A stretch of 7,700 nt of DNA, taken from positions 1 through 7,700 of the forward strand of contig DAIDIA010000139.1 in the NCBI GenBank assembly GCA_027459565.1, in the 5' to 3' direction. Each line of letters begins with the position of its first letter. Position 1 is the stretch's first letter. Origin of the DNA: Acidimicrobiaceae bacterium (GTDB lineage Bacteria; Actinomycetota; Acidimicrobiia; Acidimicrobiales; Bog-793). The position numbers and the translations under genes were made by a program. This document shows, piece after piece, positions 5,929-7,700 of this stretch. The notes below the pieces were generated by a model. That model saw nothing but the letters and a program-made list of their open reading frames with translations, ran no database searches and was not told where the DNA came from.

Positions 5929-7425
5929 GTGTCCGCTCATGTACTCGCGATCGACGAAGGGACGACCCAGGCGACGGTCGTCGTCGTCGACGAGGAGGGG
6001 GAGATCGTCACAAGCCGTTCGTGCGAGTTGCATCCGAGCTACCCGAGACCGGGATGGGTGGAACAGGATCCGCTCGAGATCTGGAACGCGGTAGCTGGCC
6101 TGTTGCCCGAGGTGCTTGCCGACGCACGACTCGTGGCGAGCGACATCGCAGCGCTCGGCATCACCAATCAGCGCGAGACGACCGTGCTCTGGGAGCGCGC
6201 CACGGGCAGGCCGGTTCATCCCGCAATCGTCTGGCAGGACCGACGGAGCGCGGAGCTGTGTCGTGAACTCAGAGCGGAGGGACGAGAGGAGGAGGTCGGT
6301 GCGCACACCGGACTCGTGCTCGATCCGTATTTCTCCGCGACGAAGATCGCCTGGCTCCTCGAGGCCGACCCTGAGCTCCGGCGGCGCTGCGCGCGCGGCG
6401 AGATCTGCTTTGGCACGGTGGACTCCTGGTTGATCTGGAAACTGACCGAGGGCGCGGCGCACGTCACCGAGGCGACGAACGCCTCGCGGACGCTCTTGAT
6501 GGATCTTGCGACACGCGACTATCGCGAGGAACTGCTCGAGATCTTCCACATCGACCGCTCGATGCTGCCCGAGATCCGTCCCTCCGGGTCGCGCTTTGGG
6601 AGCGTGTCACCGGCGCTCGGCGCGATCGGTGGCATCGAGATCGCGGGAGTGCTCGGCGATCAGCAGTCCGCGCTCTTCGCCCAGGGATGTCATCGGCCCG
6701 GCCAGGCGAAGAATACCTACGGCACGGGATCATTCGTCCTCGGACACACCGGCACCGAGCCGCTCGTCGACCGGGGCAGGCTGCTTGCGACCGTCGCGCT
6801 CGGGCGCGACGACGGCGCGGACTACGCGCTCGAGGGATCGATCTTCGCCACCGGATCCGCGGTGCAGTGGCTGCGCGACGGCCTGGGGATCATCGCGCAC
6901 GCATCCGAGACCGAGGTGCTGGCGAGAAGCCTGTCGGGAAATGACGACGTCTGGTTCGTACCCGCCCTCGCCGGTCTCGGTGCGCCCTATTGGGATCCCG
7001 AGGCGCGCGGCACCCTCCTCGGCCTGACGCGCGCGACGACACGGGCGCATGTCGTGCGCGCGGTCCTCGAGAGCATCGCGTGGCGCACGCGCGACGTGCT
7101 CGAGGAGATGGCCGCTCTCGGTCGACCGGTGAGTGAGCTGCGCGTCGATGGAGGGGCGGCGGCGAATGCCTGGTTGATGCAGTTCCAGGCCGACGCGATC
7201 GGGGTTCCCGTCGACGTCTCGGCCATACCCGAGATGACCTCGCTCGGCGCGGCGTTCCTCGCGGGGATGACCACGGGAGTGTGGAGTGGCCAGGAGGAGA
7301 TCGGACGCCTACGCAAGAGTGGACGCCGCTTCGAGCCGAAGTGGTCGACATCACAGCGCGACGACCTGTACCAGCGTTGGGGCGAGGCGGTCGAGCGGTC
7401 GCGAGCCTGGGTCCATTCCACCTGA
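5929..7425 (+). CDS. glpK: Glycerol kinase
   Basis: This FGGY-family kinase phosphorylates glycerol with ATP to sn-glycerol 3-phosphate, the substrate of the GlpD encoded just upstream. The 498-residue length is typical. Glycerol-binding residues of the E. coli enzyme are all present: R82-E83 in NQRETT, Y134 in DPYFSATK, and D244-Q245 in GDQQSALF. The nucleotide-site motifs NTYGTGSF (GTG at 265-267) and VDGGAAAN (406-413) are intact. One oddity is the N-terminal phosphate loop: DEGTTQAT (9-16) replaces the usual DQGTTSSR, losing the Arg. The GGKGGTR fructose-bisphosphate loop of E. coli GlpK is also not seen. The GTG start at 5929 puts the kinase motif at the usual distance from the N-terminus, but its nearest SD-like GAAGG (5907-5911) is 17 bases away, so translation is probably coupled to glpD, 29 bases upstream. 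A kinase for a different polyol is possible but less likely given the context. Confidence 0.93.
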   Translation: MSAHVLAIDEGTTQATVVVVDEEGEIVTSRSCELHPSYPRPGWVEQDPLEIWNAVAGLLPEVLADARLVASDIAALGITNQRETTVLWERATGRPVHPAIVWQDRRSAELCRELRAEGREEEVGAHTGLVLDPYFSATKIAWLLEADPELRRRCARGEICFGTVDSWLIWKLTEGAAHVTEATNASRTLLMDLATRDYREELLEIFHIDRSMLPEIRPSGSRFGSVSPALGAIGGIEIAGVLGDQQSALFAQGCHRPGQAKNTYGTGSFVLGHTGTEPLVDRGRLLATVALGRDDGADYALEGSIFATGSAVQWLRDGLGIIAHASETEVLARSLSGNDDVWFVPALAGLGAPYWDPEARGTLLGLTRATTRAHVVRAVLESIAWRTRDVLEEMAALGRPVSELRVDGGAAANAWLMQFQADAIGVPVDVSAIPEMTSLGAAFLAGMTTGVWSGQEEIGRLRKSGRRFEPKWSTSQRDDLYQRWGEAVERSRAWVHST

Positions 7426-7427
7426 TG

Positions 7428-7468
7428 TCTCGCGACCGACACGGTGTCGACGAGAGCGTGGTTACGCT
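7428..7468 (+). terminator. Inverted repeats after glpK, possible terminator
   Basis: Three bases after the glpK stop, TCTCG (7428-7432) can pair with CGAGA (7451-7455), enclosing CGACACGGTGTCG (7437-7449), an almost perfect odd palindrome. A second, overlapping hairpin, AGCGT-GGTT-ACGCT (7455-7468), competes with it. There is no T tract, so a Rho-dependent end or an operator for the next gene are alternatives. Confidence 0.3.
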
Positions 7469-7530
7469 TCGAGGCGTCCGCGCACGACGTGTGGACATCT
7501 GACCGCTGTCGTCGACGCGGAGGGGGCAAC

Positions 7531-7700
7531 ATGGAGCCGGTACCAGAAGACTGGGAGCGAGCGGTCGCTATCGTCGCGCACCCTGATGACCTTGAGTACG
7601 GCCTGGCGAGCGCGATCGCGCGCTTCACGGCGCAGGGCAAGCAGGTCTCCTATGTGCTCGTGACGAGCGGTGAGGCGGGGATTGACGCGATGGAGCCCGC
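7531..7700 (+). CDS. PIG-L/LmbE-type deacetylase, 5' part only
   Basis: The ATG at 7531 follows GGAGG (7519-7523) by seven bases, and the frame stays open to the window edge, giving 56 codons. The residues include VAIVAHPDDLEYG (about 12-24), the AHPDD zinc-site motif of PIG-L/LmbE deacetylases, and a conserved block VLVTSGEAGIDAM. These enzymes remove N-acetyl groups from amino sugars; the actinobacterial members include MshB and Mca of mycothiol metabolism. The fragment is too short to separate those from the many uncharacterised relatives, and the GEAGID form suggests a generic PIG-L protein rather than a clear MshB. It lies 106 bases beyond glpK with possible terminator structures between, so it probably starts a new unit. 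I found no convincing promoter in that gap. Confidence 0.8.
   Translation, partial: MEPVPEDWERAVAIVAHPDDLEYGLASAIARFTAQGKQVSYVLVTSGEAGIDAMEP

Noticed and set aside
5767..6549. Open frame of 260 codons on the minus strand
   Set aside because: It spans the end of glpD and the start of glpK in antisense and shows no domain motif or ribosome binding site.
7463..7468. TACGCT considered as a -10 box for the deacetylase gene
   Set aside because: Nothing resembling a -35 box lies 16-19 bases upstream, and the bases are part of a small hairpin.

Overview
The window is GC-rich (roughly two thirds G+C by eye, strongly G/C-biased third codon positions). All supportable genes lie on the + strand. Gene content and style (GTG starts, TAnnnT-type -10 boxes, a long GlpD, a PIG-L deacetylase, a DUF1059 protein) suggest an actinobacterium (Actinomycetota), perhaps Acidimicrobiia-like. 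This is inference, since there is no rRNA or other taxonomic marker.

Layout. (1) 38-1627: a complete class A flavoprotein aromatic hydroxylase with a strong ribosome binding site. (2) 1771-2022: a small DUF1059 protein with a candidate promoter at 1676-1704. (3) 2241-4124: an unusual membrane protein in which an alpha/beta-hydrolase domain sits between one N-terminal and about eight C-terminal membrane segments. (4) 4118-5899: a glycerol-3-phosphate dehydrogenase (GlpD), whose likely start overlaps the end of the hydrolase gene. (5) 5929-7425: glycerol kinase (GlpK), 29 bases after glpD. (6) 7531 to the window edge: the first 56 codons of a PIG-L/LmbE-type deacetylase. No tRNA, rRNA, CRISPR array, insertion sequence or long repeat was seen.

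How the genes fit together. The centre of the window looks like one transcription unit: hydrolase, glpD, glpK. GlpK phosphorylates glycerol, and GlpD oxidises glycerol 3-phosphate to dihydroxyacetone phosphate with electrons passing to the membrane quinone pool. Because the hydrolase gene runs directly into glpD, the most interesting hypothesis is that its exported hydrolase domain releases glycerol from an ester (a glyceride or other glycerol-containing lipid) for the two catabolic enzymes. No GlpF channel and no GlpR/IclR-type regulator is in the window; the eight-helix domain could be a transporter or simply an anchor. The flavin hydroxylase, the DUF1059 protein and the deacetylase show no obvious functional link to the glycerol genes.
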